Assembly: GCA_040510195.1 (NCBI GenBank)
Contig: JBEVJK010000079.1
Coordinates: 44,973 to 108,972, forward strand
Direction: 5' to 3'
DNA: 64,000 nucleotides
Origin: JBEVJK01 sp040510195
GTDB taxonomy: Bacteria > Pseudomonadota > Alphaproteobacteria > Rhizobiales > Rhizobiaceae
Below are positions 43,274 through 51,780 of the stretch, piece after piece. Position 1 is the stretch's first letter. Every line of letters begins with the position of its first letter. The notes beneath the pieces are model-generated. The model was given only the letters and a program-made list of their open reading frames with translations, made no database searches and was not told where the DNA came from. Position numbers and translations under genes: made by a program.

Positions 43274-43591
43274 TCAGGGGCAGTGTCTGGCGGCGAAGCG
43301 CACCTGGGTCTCGTCGACGCCGAGCCGCTTCATCGCGGCTTGAAAACGCAGGAGATGCGGGGTCTTTAGATGCGCGTCGAAAGCAGCGCGATCATCATAG
43401 ACCTCGTAAAACACCACGATGTCTTGCCCGCCGTCTGGACGCACGACGTCGAACTGGCGGCAGCCGGCCTCGTCGGCGACGGAATGCCGGGCGTCGTCGG
43501 CGGCGGCCTCCAAAAAGGCCGCCATCGCAGCCGGCGCCACCCGGAACTCGGGCATGACGACGAAGGCAGCTGGGTTGTTGGCGTCTTTCAT
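43274..43591 (-). CDS. Antibiotic-biosynthesis-monooxygenase-domain protein (LsrG-like)
   Basis: Small ferredoxin-like-fold protein of 105 residues (ABM domain). VMPEFRVAPAAMAAFLEAAADDA begins the domain, then GCRQFDVVRPDGGQDIVVFYEVYDDRAAFDAHLKTPH with the typical YE.Y.....F.AH..T.H motif. Family members include cofactor-free oxygenases and the AI-2 phosphate-modifying enzyme LsrG. In sugar operons they may be isomerases or epimerases of phospho-sugars. ATG at 43591 with aaagggaag upstream; a longer open frame overlaps the neighbouring gene. It sits between the SAF-domain oxidoreductase and the hydroxyacid dehydrogenase, all in one operon. Its reaction here is unknown. Confidence 0.82.
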   Translation of the reverse strand: MKDANNPAAFVVMPEFRVAPAAMAAFLEAAADDARHSVADEAGCRQFDVVRPDGGQDIVVFYEVYDDRAAFDAHLKTPHLLRFQAAMKRLGVDETQVRFAARHCP

Positions 43592-43607
43592 CGGGCTTCC
43601 CTTTCGC

Positions 43608-44966
43608 TCAGGCGGCGACGTTTTTTTTCGGGCGGAAGCGATCTTCCATATCCCGGCGAACGCCGACCACGTCGAGATCGTTGACCAGCTCGACATCGTC
43701 GAAGCTGACGATCTGATCCTTCTTCACCGCCCGCTTCAGCTTCACGTTGTGGGCAAGGCCGATCGGCAGCGCGCGGAGTTCCAGGCTGCGCGTGGCGGGG
43801 ATGGCGTTGGCCCACACCGCGTAGCCGCCTTCACCGTCGAGCATCTCGCCCGGCTGCATGTCCTTCTTGGCGGTGGCGACGGCGTCGCCCCGGAATTCCT
43901 TGGACGAGCCGGTTGCCTCGTTGCGCAGCACCGCCGACAGCACGCTGACGGAGGTCTCCAGGCCGATGATGTGGAAAGGTCGCCACATCGACGCGTACCA
44001 GCCCGACGGGTCGGTCAGCAGGCCATACTGCTTGAAGCAGGCGCGCGAATATTCGTTGTGCGCCTTGAAGGTCACGAAGACGCCGTAACGGATGTTGTTG
44101 AACACCTCGCGGCCGTCCGGCTCCTGGCTGGCGGCGATGTCCACCAGGCCGGAGCGCGCCAGGCGCCCGCCATCCTTTACTGGCCGAAAGACTCGCGCCA
44201 GATCGTGGAGGCCGGCCGGCGGAAAGGCGAGCCCGTCGTCAGGGCAGTCGAGCCCGGTGCCGTTGGCGACCGCCGCCATCTCGATCGCGGCCTTGGTGCC
44301 GTCGGTGAAGGAATTGTACATCTTGGGATTGAAATCGCCCTTGGCCACCTCTTCGTCCGTCCAACCGAAGAAGCTCCACACAGTGTCCGGTGTCGAATAG
44401 CGGTAGCGCGGCTCGAAATTCATGCCCTTGCCGGCCGCAGTCACCTCGAAACCGGTGGCGCGCGCCCAATCGACCAGCTCGCAGATCAGAGCCGGCTGGT
44501 CGCCATAGGCCATGGCGTAGATGACACCCTTCTGCCGGGCCTTTTCAGCCAGGATCGGCCCAACCATCACGTCTGCTTCCACATTGACCATCACCACGTG
44601 CTTTCCCGCTTCGATGGCGGCCAAGGCATGGCGCGTGCCGGCGATCGGATGGCCGGTGGCCTCGATGACGCATTCGATGTCGTCGCAGGCGAGCAGGGCG
44701 GCGACATCGTCGGTGACAAAAGTTGTGCCGCTCTTGACCGCCTCGCCGGCGCTCTTGGCGGCGTAGCGCTCTGCCGGCCAACCGACGCGCTCCAGCGATT
44801 CGCGCGCCTTGGCGACGTTGAGATCGGCGACGGCCACCATGTGGTAACCGGCGATCCGCTGTGCCTGGGAAAGCACCATGGAGCCGAATTTGCCAGCGCC
44901 GATCAGACCGACCCTCACCGGGCGACCTCCTTCGGCACGGGCGGCAAGCAGAGTATAGAGGTTCAT
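43608..44966 (-). CDS. NAD(P)-binding oxidoreductase with C-terminal SAF domain (homoserine-dehydrogenase-like)
   Basis: Protein of 452 residues. The N-terminal Rossmann domain has VRVGLIGAGKFGSMVL (17-32) and CVIEATGHPIAGTRHALAAIEAGKHVVMVNVEADV. The middle is a catalytic region with GDQPALICELVDWARATGF and KGMNFEPRYR. The C-terminal ~70 residues form a SAF-like domain (LPIGLAHNVKLKRAVKKDQIVSFDDVEL). Such proteins occur in many sugar and polyol operons, but I know of no firm general reaction; oxidation or oxido-isomerisation of a sugar acid is plausible. First gene of the leftward block that includes the TRAP transporter, with gaaggac before the ATG. The 248-base gap upstream probably holds a promoter. 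Confidence 0.82.
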   Translation of the reverse strand: MNLYTLLAARAEGGRPVRVGLIGAGKFGSMVLSQAQRIAGYHMVAVADLNVAKARESLERVGWPAERYAAKSAGEAVKSGTTFVTDDVAALLACDDIECVIEATGHPIAGTRHALAAIEAGKHVVMVNVEADVMVGPILAEKARQKGVIYAMAYGDQPALICELVDWARATGFEVTAAGKGMNFEPRYRYSTPDTVWSFFGWTDEEVAKGDFNPKMYNSFTDGTKAAIEMAAVANGTGLDCPDDGLAFPPAGLHDLARVFRPVKDGGRLARSGLVDIAASQEPDGREVFNNIRYGVFVTFKAHNEYSRACFKQYGLLTDPSGWYASMWRPFHIIGLETSVSVLSAVLRNEATGSSKEFRGDAVATAKKDMQPGEMLDGEGGYAVWANAIPATRSLELRALPIGLAHNVKLKRAVKKDQIVSFDDVELVNDLDVVGVRRDMEDRFRPKKNVAA

Positions 44967-45063
44967 AGCGGTGTCCTTCGCACGATGAAGTCAGTCGTCC
45001 CGACCGCGCATGGCGCGACAAGACGATCGCCCACGGCTCCGCCGCGGCGTATTTTCTTCGAAG

Positions 45064-45093
45064 GGAAGGACACGGGCGAACGCGTATCCTTCC
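45064..45093. promoter_or_regulatory. Inverted repeat upstream of the SAF-domain oxidoreductase
   Basis: Arms ggaagga (45064-45070) and tccttcc (45087-45093) are 16 bases apart, about 100 bases upstream of the gene's start, in the 44967-45214 gap. A G+C hairpin ggcggc-tag-gccgcc (45119-45133) lies nearby and may end the ribokinase transcript, although no T-run follows. Functions are inferred from position only. Confidence 0.25.
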
Positions 45094-45214
45094 GGGATTG
45101 TCTGTGTGATCTCCTCCGGGCGGCTAGGCCGCCTAGGCAGACGCATCGAATGCGCCATGCAGGAAGACTTCTATTGAGGTAGAGCTGTTAGCGCAATTTA
45201 GAAGCTGAGCATGA

Positions 45215-46123
45215 TCATTTAGTAGGGCTAAAGCTTTTTTCGGCGGCGTCGGCTGGGCGAGACACATGAGCCCCGGCGGCTTCATTGGCCCGTCGTAGGC
45301 AATTCGCGAAGTCGAAGCGTTTGGCCATCGCCGTCGCAAACGTGCCGACGAACACGTCGCCCGCACCATGCGTGCTGACGAGCGACACCGGAATGGCCGG
45401 CTGGACGACCGGCGCGTTGCCCCGTTTCAGGCCGACGACGCCGTCGCCACCCGCCGTCACGACGACCGCCGGGAAGCGGTCGACCAGGATGGAGGCGGCG
45501 CGTTCAGCGGAGGCGAGATCGTCGGCCGGGCAGCCGCCCAATTGCTCGGCCTCGATGGCATTGACGACCAGAACGTCGATCAGCCCACCGAATTCCGACC
45601 CGAGCGGCCGGAATGGAGCGGCGTTGAGGCAGACCGCCGCGCCAACCCGTTTTGCGGCCTTCGCCGCAACGAGGTTGACGCCCTCGGCGATCTCGTTCTG
45701 CAGGACCAGAATTCCGGCATCCCGCCACAGCCCCGCATCTTCGAATGCCGCGGGATCGATCGACGCATTCGCCCCCGACACGATGACGGCGCCGTAATCG
45801 CCGCCCGAATCCATGATCGCGACGCTCATCCCGGACCCTTGCCGGTCGAGCCGCACGATGCGCGCGGCGTCGACGCCGCCGGCGGCGAGTTTCTCGAGAA
45901 GGAAGCGTCCGAAATCGTCACTGCCGACAGCCCCGGCCATGCGGACCTCGGCACCAGCCTGCGCCGCGGCCACCGCCTGGTTGCCGCCCTTGCCGCCGAA
46001 TTTCGGCTGCCAGGCGAAGCCGGCGACGGTTTCTCCCTTGCGCGGCCGGTCGGGCGCCCGGACGACGATGTCGTAGTGCAGGCTGCCGACCACCACGACG
46101 ACGGGGCGCGGCGCCGAAATCAT
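45215..46123 (-). CDS. PfkB-family sugar kinase, ribokinase-like
   Basis: Sugar kinase of 302 residues. First PfkB signature region GGKGGNQAVAAAQAGAEVRMAG (43-64); second signature STHGAGDVFVGTF (250-262) with catalytic base Asp256. A Thr-His replaces the usual Thr-Gly or Thr-Ala before GAGD. GSLHYDIVVRAPDRPRKGET matches the N-terminal sugar-binding strand of ribokinases. It phosphorylates a pentose, ketose or sugar acid. The ATG overlaps the RpiR regulator stop by 4 bases, so it is coexpressed with the regulator and the TIM-barrel isomerase upstream. The exact substrate is unknown. Confidence 0.87.
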   Translation of the reverse strand: MISAPRPVVVVVGSLHYDIVVRAPDRPRKGETVAGFAWQPKFGGKGGNQAVAAAQAGAEVRMAGAVGSDDFGRFLLEKLAAGGVDAARIVRLDRQGSGMSVAIMDSGGDYGAVIVSGANASIDPAAFEDAGLWRDAGILVLQNEIAEGVNLVAAKAAKRVGAAVCLNAAPFRPLGSEFGGLIDVLVVNAIEAEQLGGCPADDLASAERAASILVDRFPAVVVTAGGDGVVGLKRGNAPVVQPAIPVSLVSTHGAGDVFVGTFATAMAKRFDFANCLRRANEAAGAHVSRPADAAEKSFSPTK

Positions 46124-46989
46124 GCGCTGCGCCGCTTGGACGTCACGGCGTTCATCGTGGCGGAGAGATTTCGCTCGGCGGCGGCAAGGTCGCGGCGCGC
46201 CACGGCGGCGAAGACGGCGTCGAAGATGATCAGCTGCGCGATACGGGCCGCGGCATTCTCGCCCAGCAGCGGCGAACCCTGTGCCGTCGAACAGAGAACC
46301 ACGTCGGCGATCGAGGCGAGCGGCGAAGTCGAATAGTTGGTCAGCGCAATCGTTCGCGCGCCGCGTCGGCGCGCCAGCTCCAACGCCTCCAGCACGGCGG
46401 TGGTCGAGCCTGAATGGGAAAAGGCGATGGCCACGTCGCCCTCGCCGAGCAGCGCGGCCGACATCAGCATCATGTGCGCGTCGTCGAAGACGCTGGTCCG
46501 CACGCCGATGCGCAGGAATTTGTGCGCCACGTCGCGTGCGATCTGGGCGGAACCGCCGATGCCGTAGAAATCGCGCTGGCGGGCGTGGAAGATCATGTCC
46601 GCCGCTCGTTCGAAGGCGCGCGGGTCGAGGATCGACAAGGTTTCCTCGAGCGCCTGGATGGACGTGCGAAACACCTTGCGTGCGATTTCGGCATCGCTGT
46701 CGTCGGGCGCGAGCTCCTGGTGCAGATCGGCGGTCGGCAGGCGGTTGTAGTCGACCAGGCCGGCGCGAAAGTCCTTGAAGCCGTCGAAGCCGAGCTTCTT
46801 GGCAATCTTGACGATCATGGCTTCCGACACGCCGGCGTCATCGGCGACGGTCTTCAACGACGTGCCGGTGCCGAAATCGCGGCGCGAAAGGATGCGTTCC
46901 ACCACCCGGCTTTCGAGCGGCGTCAAGTGCGGCATCATCATACGGATTCGCGGGCCGACAGTTCTCGCATCGCCAATCGGGAGTGTCAT
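46120..46989 (-). CDS. RpiR/MurR-family transcriptional regulator
   Basis: DNA-binding regulator of 289 residues. N-terminal HTH_6 domain about 18-95, with SLKTVADDAGVSEAMIVKIAKKLGFDGFKDFR. C-terminal SIS sugar-phosphate-binding domain about 125-265, with DFYGIGGSAQIARDVAHKFLRIG and IAFSHSGSTTAVLEAL. The ligand should be a phosphosugar, presumably the product of the adjacent PfkB kinase. It lies between the TIM-barrel isomerase (27 bases upstream) and the kinase (4-base overlap). A dyad upstream of the isomerase gene is a candidate operator. Confidence 0.92.
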   Translation of the reverse strand: MTLPIGDARTVGPRIRMMMPHLTPLESRVVERILSRRDFGTGTSLKTVADDAGVSEAMIVKIAKKLGFDGFKDFRAGLVDYNRLPTADLHQELAPDDSDAEIARKVFRTSIQALEETLSILDPRAFERAADMIFHARQRDFYGIGGSAQIARDVAHKFLRIGVRTSVFDDAHMMLMSAALLGEGDVAIAFSHSGSTTAVLEALELARRRGARTIALTNYSTSPLASIADVVLCSTAQGSPLLGENAAARIAQLIIFDAVFAAVARRDLAAAERNLSATMNAVTSKRRSA

Positions 46990-47016
46990 GGCCTGTTGTC
47001 GTTCCTCTCGCTTCCG

Positions 47017-47997
47017 TCAGGTGCCGATCAAGGCGTCATTGACAATACGTTGCCCAGCGACCGCATCCTGGCGCGCCAGCGCCGTCGAGAGCCGATTGTC
47101 GCCGTCCAGCCGGTCGGCGACCGCCAGCAGCCGGCGCACGGTCGCGATGTTGGCTTCGCATTCGGCAACCGGGTCGAGGCCGCTGGTGTCTGGAAACGTA
47201 TCGAAATAGAGCGCGCCGTCATAGCCGTCGTGACGGATCTGGCGCAGGAGTTCAAGGGTCGAGCGCAAATGCACGGCGCCCACCATCAGGCCGTCGTCGC
47301 GCTTGCCATAGCCGTCGTTGAGATGGACGCCCAGAAGCCGGCTGCGGCGATGGATCAGATGGGCCACGAACGCCGGCTGCTCACCCGCGTAGAGGGCGTG
47401 GGCAAAGTCGATCGTCACGCCGAGGTTGGATGCACCCGCATCGGCGATCGCATGCAAGGTCGTGGCCGCGTCCCGCAAGAGGGAATGCGCACGCGGCTCG
47501 TCGGGCTTGTACTCGATGCTGATCCGGCAACCGGGGTCGTGCTCGGCGATCTCGCGGATGCCCGCCACCTCCCAGTCCCAGACCTGTCCGTAGTCGAGCT
47601 GGAAATTGTAGTCGAAGCCGTCCTGGCCGAGCCACACGGTCATCAGGTCGGTGCCCATGGCACGCGCCGCGTCGATGCCGCGCTTGGTGAGGTCGATGGC
47701 CTCGCGCCTCACGCCTAGGTCAGGATGCGTGAAGGCACCCAGCTTGAAGCCCGGATTGGTGTAGTAGCGCATGGCGAGCCCGTTGATCGCCAGGCCGAGA
47801 TCGCCGATGCGACGCGCGATGTCCGACGGCTTATCCGCCACATGGTCGGGATAGTTCAGGTCGAGATCGGTGAGGCCGGCGACCGAGGCCGCCCGTTCGA
47901 CCATCTGCATCATGGTCGGCTTGCCGGTGAGGTCCGGCCAGCGCAGGTGGGGGGCCGAACCGAACGAGTTCAAGCGGGTGGCGAAGCGAGCGAGCAT
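47017..47997 (-). CDS. Sugar phosphate isomerase/epimerase (AP-endonuclease-2 TIM barrel)
   Basis: TIM-barrel metal-dependent isomerase of 326 residues. The second half carries the metal-ligand pattern: Glu in RISIEYKPDEPRAHS, Asp/His in GVTIDFAHALYAGEQ, then LGVHLNDGYGKRDDG, and YFDTFPDT near the end (E..D.H..H..D.E arrangement of xylose-isomerase-like enzymes). It is close in style to L-rhamnose-isomerase-like and L-ribulose/erythrulose epimerases, but the substrate cannot be set. ggaagg precedes the ATG at 47997. First gene of the isomerase-RpiR-kinase operon: isomerise, then phosphorylate. Confidence 0.87.
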   Translation of the reverse strand: MLARFATRLNSFGSAPHLRWPDLTGKPTMMQMVERAASVAGLTDLDLNYPDHVADKPSDIARRIGDLGLAINGLAMRYYTNPGFKLGAFTHPDLGVRREAIDLTKRGIDAARAMGTDLMTVWLGQDGFDYNFQLDYGQVWDWEVAGIREIAEHDPGCRISIEYKPDEPRAHSLLRDAATTLHAIADAGASNLGVTIDFAHALYAGEQPAFVAHLIHRRSRLLGVHLNDGYGKRDDGLMVGAVHLRSTLELLRQIRHDGYDGALYFDTFPDTSGLDPVAECEANIATVRRLLAVADRLDGDNRLSTALARQDAVAGQRIVNDALIGT

Positions 47998-48021
47998 GCT
48001 GACCTTCCAAACGAGAGATTA

Positions 48022-48047
48022 TTCACAGCAAAACAGAATTCTGTGAA
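48022..48047. promoter_or_regulatory. Nested palindromes upstream of the isomerase-RpiR-kinase operon
   Basis: Arms ttcacag (48022-48028) and ctgtgaa (48041-48047) frame a 12-base spacer. A perfect 12-base palindrome acagaattctgt spans 48033-48044. They lie 25-50 bases upstream of the isomerase ATG and in the short gap after the LysR gene. It is a likely operator for the RpiR-type regulator. Confidence 0.45.
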
Positions 48048-48051
48048 GTTC

Positions 48052-48969
48052 TCAAGTCGCCAATTCAAAAATCTGCTTGCCATCGGTCGGTTGGCTACGG
48101 TCGCGCTCGCTGCGCAACCATTCCAGGAAGAGGCGCACCTTCTTTTGCCGCAGGTGATCACGCGGGCAGACGATCCATTGCGTGACGATGTGGACCGGTG
48201 GCGGTCCGAGCACCGGACAGACGAGTTGCCCGCTCTGCAATTCGCGCTCCATCATCATCGAGCTTTCCAGGGCGATTCCCATGCCTCCGGCGGCGGCGTC
48301 GATCGCCATGTGGCTGCGGTCGAAGAGGACGCGCCGCCAGCGCTCGGCCGGCTGGATTCCCGCCAGCTTGAACCAGGCAGGCCATTGCGCCTGCGATTTC
48401 ACCGAATGGATCAGCCGGAACCGCGTGAGGTCCGCCGCGCCCAGGCTGCCGGCGGCGGCAAGCGCCGGCGCGCAGGCGGGAACAAAGGTCTCCTCGACCA
48501 AGGCTTCGACGAACAAACCAGGCCACCGACCATCGCCGTGGCGGATTTCGAGGTCGACAAGCTCGCGGTTGAAGTCGGTGGGCTCGTTGGTGCCGTCGAG
48601 GCGGATTTCGAGCTCCGGGTGCCGGTCGAGGAAGGCGCTGAGCCGCGGCAGCAGCCATTTGTTGGAGAGCGTCGGCGTCGCGCGCACCGTGAGCGACGTG
48701 ACCGAGCGGTAGCCGCGAATGGTGCTGGTGGCATCGGTGATCTGTTCGATCTCGTTGGTGATGGTGGCAAAGTAGCGCTCGCCCGCTTCCGTCAGCACGA
48801 CGCGTCGGCCGGCCTTGGTCAGCAGCGTCACGCCCAGTTGCACCTCAAGTGCTTGAATCTGCTGGGTGACCGCCGAGGGGGTCACGCCCAGTTCCTCCGC
48901 CGCGCGCGACACGCTGCCGGCACGGGCGGCGGCGTGAAATACCCAGATGGCACGAACCGGAAGCTGCAT
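48052..48969 (-). CDS. LysR-family transcriptional regulator (GcvA-like)
   Basis: Regulator of 305 residues. The N-terminal winged helix (about 4-62) reads RAIWVFHAAARAGSVSRAAEELGVTPSAVTQQIQALE, and the C-terminal co-inducer domain (about 90-295) includes HPELEIRLDGTNEPTDFNRELVDLEIRHGDG, a GcvA-type pattern. The ATG at 48969 is preferred over one 27 bases upstream because family members begin close to this point. It is divergent from the ribose-type ABC operon across 235 bases, which is the classical LysR arrangement, so it probably controls that operon and itself. Its stop lies 54 bases before the isomerase operon, so read-through could link the two blocks. Confidence 0.92.
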   Translation of the reverse strand: MQLPVRAIWVFHAAARAGSVSRAAEELGVTPSAVTQQIQALEVQLGVTLLTKAGRRVVLTEAGERYFATITNEIEQITDATSTIRGYRSVTSLTVRATPTLSNKWLLPRLSAFLDRHPELEIRLDGTNEPTDFNRELVDLEIRHGDGRWPGLFVEALVEETFVPACAPALAAAGSLGAADLTRFRLIHSVKSQAQWPAWFKLAGIQPAERWRRVLFDRSHMAIDAAAGGMGIALESSMMMERELQSGQLVCPVLGPPPVHIVTQWIVCPRDHLRQKKVRLFLEWLRSERDRSQPTDGKQIFELAT

Positions 48970-49009
48970 GGGATGTCCCCCAGGGTCTCGCCACACTACT
49001 CTGTTCCGT

Positions 49010-49057
49010 TTAGCCTGGCTAACAGTTTCGATAGGGCTTCTAAATTGCTTCTAACAG
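49010..49057. promoter_or_regulatory. Candidate LysR-binding sites in the divergent region
   Basis: TTAGCC-T-GGCTAA (49010-49022) is a perfect palindrome with the T-N11-A shape of LysR boxes. Downstream, GCTTCTAA repeats at 49036-49043 and 49047-49054 with an 11-base period, and CTAACAG occurs at 49019-49025 and 49051-49057. A 5-bp hairpin ccgga/tccgg (49169-49184) lies in the leader just before the ribosome-binding site. Confidence 0.5.
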
Positions 49058-49204
49058 ATCACTTGCGCTAGTTTTCAACTTACTCAAATCCGGTAAAGTC
49101 GTGAACCGCCGGAGCTGCACAAGGAGTGGTACGAGGCGCCGACGAGCTCGGGCCTTTTTACGGAGGATCCGGAATTTGGTCCGGGCGAAAAGGGAGGACT
49201 TTCG

Positions 49205-50236
49205 ATGACACTACGCGTTCGCGGCCATTTGGTCGCCACCACTGCGGTCGCGCTGCTTTGCGGCGTGTCGAACGGCTTTGCGCAGGACAGCTGCTCCGCC
49301 TATCCGACGGCCAAGATGGACAAGATCGAATCGACCGCGGTCGAGGCCGAGTTCGGCGCTGTGCCGGCGCCGAAGAAGGAGTTGCGCTTCGCTTACGTGA
49401 CCAAGACGCTCATCAACGAGTTCTGGCAGGACGTGGCGGCCGGCGTTAAGGACGCAGCCTCCAAGCACAACATCGCCGTCGACGTGCAGGCGGCGAAGGA
49501 CGAGAGCTCGATGATCGAGCAGCTGAACCTGGCCCAGACGGTGCTGTCGCAGAAACCCGACGCGCTGCTTCTGTCGCCGCAGTCCGACTCCAATCTGGCG
49601 CCGGTGGTCGAGGCGGCGCGCGCCGCCAACATCCCGACCATCATCATCGATGACGCGCGGACGGAAGGAGCGAGCACCTATGTCGGTACCGACCAGGTCT
49701 CCATCGGCGCCAAGGCGGCGGCCTTCCTCAACGAGACCTATCCGGACGGCGGCAAGGTGGCCCAGATCGAGGGCGCGGCCGGCTCGCCCAACGCCCGGCT
49801 GCGCATCCAGGGCTTCAAGGAGGAGCTGGCGAAGTATCCCAAGCTCGAACTGGTCGCCAGCCAGCCCGGCAATTGGGACCGCCTGACGGCTCTCAACGCA
49901 ACCGCCAATATTCTGCGCCAGACACCCGAACTCGTCGGCATCTATGCCAACAATGACGGCATGGCGCTCGGCGTCGTCGAGGCGGTCACCAATGGCAGCG
50001 GCCTGGACAAGGTGGCGGTGGTCGGCACGGACGGCATCCGCGAGGCGAAGAAGTCGGTCGGCGCCGGCCAGATGCGCGCCACGGTCGCCGAGTTCCCGTT
50101 CGAGGAAGGCCAGCTCGGCGTCGAGATGGCGCTGCGCCTGCTCGGCTGCCAGCCGATCCCGCAATGGATCGTCTCGCCGCAGGCGGTGATCACCAAGGAC
50201 AACGTCCAGGATTTCCCGGATCCGAAGACGAATTGA
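49205..50236 (+). CDS. Sugar ABC transporter substrate-binding protein (ribose/allose type)
   Basis: Periplasmic receptor of 343 residues with a signal peptide (about 1-26, VATTAVALLCGVSNGFAQ). An N-terminal extension with DSCSAYPTAK precedes the binding domain, whose first strand reads KKELRFAYVTKTLINEFWQDVAAGV. Type I sugar-binding features include LLLSPQSDSNLAPVVEAA, GVVEAVTNGSGLDKVAVVGTDG and GIYANNDGMALGVVEA. Specificity is unknown. Strong agggagga ribosome-binding site. First gene of a rightward operon running at least to the RraA-like gene. Confidence 0.9.
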   Translation: MTLRVRGHLVATTAVALLCGVSNGFAQDSCSAYPTAKMDKIESTAVEAEFGAVPAPKKELRFAYVTKTLINEFWQDVAAGVKDAASKHNIAVDVQAAKDESSMIEQLNLAQTVLSQKPDALLLSPQSDSNLAPVVEAARAANIPTIIIDDARTEGASTYVGTDQVSIGAKAAAFLNETYPDGGKVAQIEGAAGSPNARLRIQGFKEELAKYPKLELVASQPGNWDRLTALNATANILRQTPELVGIYANNDGMALGVVEAVTNGSGLDKVAVVGTDGIREAKKSVGAGQMRATVAEFPFEEGQLGVEMALRLLGCQPIPQWIVSPQAVITKDNVQDFPDPKTN

Positions 50237-50244
50237 GCCGTCCG

Positions 50245-51780
50245 ATGTTGAACCGGGCCACTGGAGAGGGGGACGGCGCGAGCCGTCCTGCCGCTCTGTC
50301 CATGACGGGGATCGTCAAGAGCTTCGCCGGGGTGCGGGCGCTGAAGGGCGTCGACCTTCACCTGCGCGGCGGCGAGGTCCACGCGCTGCTCGGTGAGAAC
50401 GGCGCCGGCAAGTCGACGCTCATGAAGATCATGTTCGGCATCGTCCAGCCGGACGAAGGCGTAATTAGCCTCGATCCGGTCGGCAGCGTCGAGATCGGCG
50501 GCCCGCGCGACGCGCTCGCCATGGGCATCGGGCTGGTCAGCCAAGAATTGAGCCTGGTGCCCCAGCTCGACGTGGCCCAGAACATCTTTCTGGGTCGCAC
50601 CAAGGGCCTTCGCATCGTGCCGCGCGGCGACTTTCGCCAGGAGGCGCGCAAGATCCTCGACGACCTGGCGCCGCATCTGAAAACCGACTCGACGGTGTCC
50701 AGCCTGGGCATGGCCGATCGGCAGCTGGTCGAGATCAGCCGCACTCTGGCCCGTGGCGGCCGTATCATCGCCTTTGACGAACCGACTTCCAGTCTGACCC
50801 CGGCCGAACAAGAGGGCCTCTTCGCCGTGATCCGACGCCTCAAGGCGGCCGGCAAGGCGATCGTCTATATTTCGCACCGGATGAGTGAAATCCGTGCCAT
50901 TGCCGATCAGGTGACCATTTTGCGCGACGGCGATGTCGTTGCCGTCGGCCCGATCCGCGACTATTCCGAGGCTCGCCTCAATGAACTGATCGCCGGGCGC
51001 GAGCTGTCGCGTGAAATGGGCGGCGAGAAGCCGGCCCCGGTCCAGGGCAAGCCGGTGCTGAGGCTCGGTCAGTTGTCGACAGCGCGCGTCCGCGCCGTCG
51101 ATCTGACGGTCGGCGCCGGCGAGATTGTCGGCCTTTCCGGTCTGGTCGGCTCGGGGCGCTCGGCCATCCTTCGCGCCTGCTTCGGGGTCGACGCCGTCAC
51201 CGCCGGCATGATCGAGATCGACGGCAGGCCGGTGAAGGTCGAGACGCCGGCCGATGCCATGCAGGCCGGCCTGGCGCTCATCCCCGAGGACCGGCGCGGC
51301 CACGCCATCGTGCCGATGATGGATGTCGAGCGCAATTTCGGACTGGGCAATTACGGGCGCTTTTCCTCCTATGGCATCATCAAGGGCGGCGAGAGGCGCC
51401 GCATCATCCGCCGGTATGTCGAAGAGATGCGCATCCGTCCGCCGCGCATCGGCGCCGAGATGCGCAATCTCTCGGGCGGCAACCAACAAAAGGTCGTCAT
51501 CGCCCGCTGGCTGGCGACGGGCGCCCGAGTGTTCCTGTTCGACGAGCCGACGCGCGGCATCGACGTCGGCGCCAAAGCGGAGATCTACGCGCTGCTGCGC
51601 CGGCTCGCTGCCGATGGGGCAGGGCTGGTCGTCGTCTCCTCCGAACTGCCGGAACTGCTTCTCCTATGCCACCGGATCGGCATCGTGAGCGGCGGCCGTC
51701 TCACCCACATCGTCGCCAACGACGCCAGCCTGACCGAAGAACGCCTGATCGAGCTCGCCTCCAGGGAGGACGCCCCGTGA
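50245..51780 (+). CDS. Sugar ABC transporter ATP-binding protein (RbsA type)
   Basis: Double-cassette ATPase of 511 residues. Cassette 1: Walker A GENGAGKST (50-58), Q-loop VSQELSLVPQLDVAQN, Walker B IIAFDEPTSSLTP, H-loop YISHRM. Cassette 2: degenerate Walker A GLVGSGRSA, signature LSGGNQQKVVIARWLATG, then FDEPTRGIDVGAKAE. It starts 8 bases after the receptor gene at ATG 50245; the frame is open further upstream over the receptor gene but that part has no cassette sequence. Its stop overlaps the permease GTG start (GTGA). Confidence 0.93.
   Translation: MLNRATGEGDGASRPAALSMTGIVKSFAGVRALKGVDLHLRGGEVHALLGENGAGKSTLMKIMFGIVQPDEGVISLDPVGSVEIGGPRDALAMGIGLVSQELSLVPQLDVAQNIFLGRTKGLRIVPRGDFRQEARKILDDLAPHLKTDSTVSSLGMADRQLVEISRTLARGGRIIAFDEPTSSLTPAEQEGLFAVIRRLKAAGKAIVYISHRMSEIRAIADQVTILRDGDVVAVGPIRDYSEARLNELIAGRELSREMGGEKPAPVQGKPVLRLGQLSTARVRAVDLTVGAGEIVGLSGLVGSGRSAILRACFGVDAVTAGMIEIDGRPVKVETPADAMQAGLALIPEDRRGHAIVPMMDVERNFGLGNYGRFSSYGIIKGGERRRIIRRYVEEMRIRPPRIGAEMRNLSGGNQQKVVIARWLATGARVFLFDEPTRGIDVGAKAEIYALLRRLAADGAGLVVVSSELPELLLLCHRIGIVSGGRLTHIVANDASLTEERLIELASREDAP

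Noticed and set aside
45119..45133. Hairpin ggcggc-tag-gccgcc as a strong terminator
   Set aside because: No T-run follows in either direction, so it is listed only as a minor note in the gap upstream of the SAF-domain gene.
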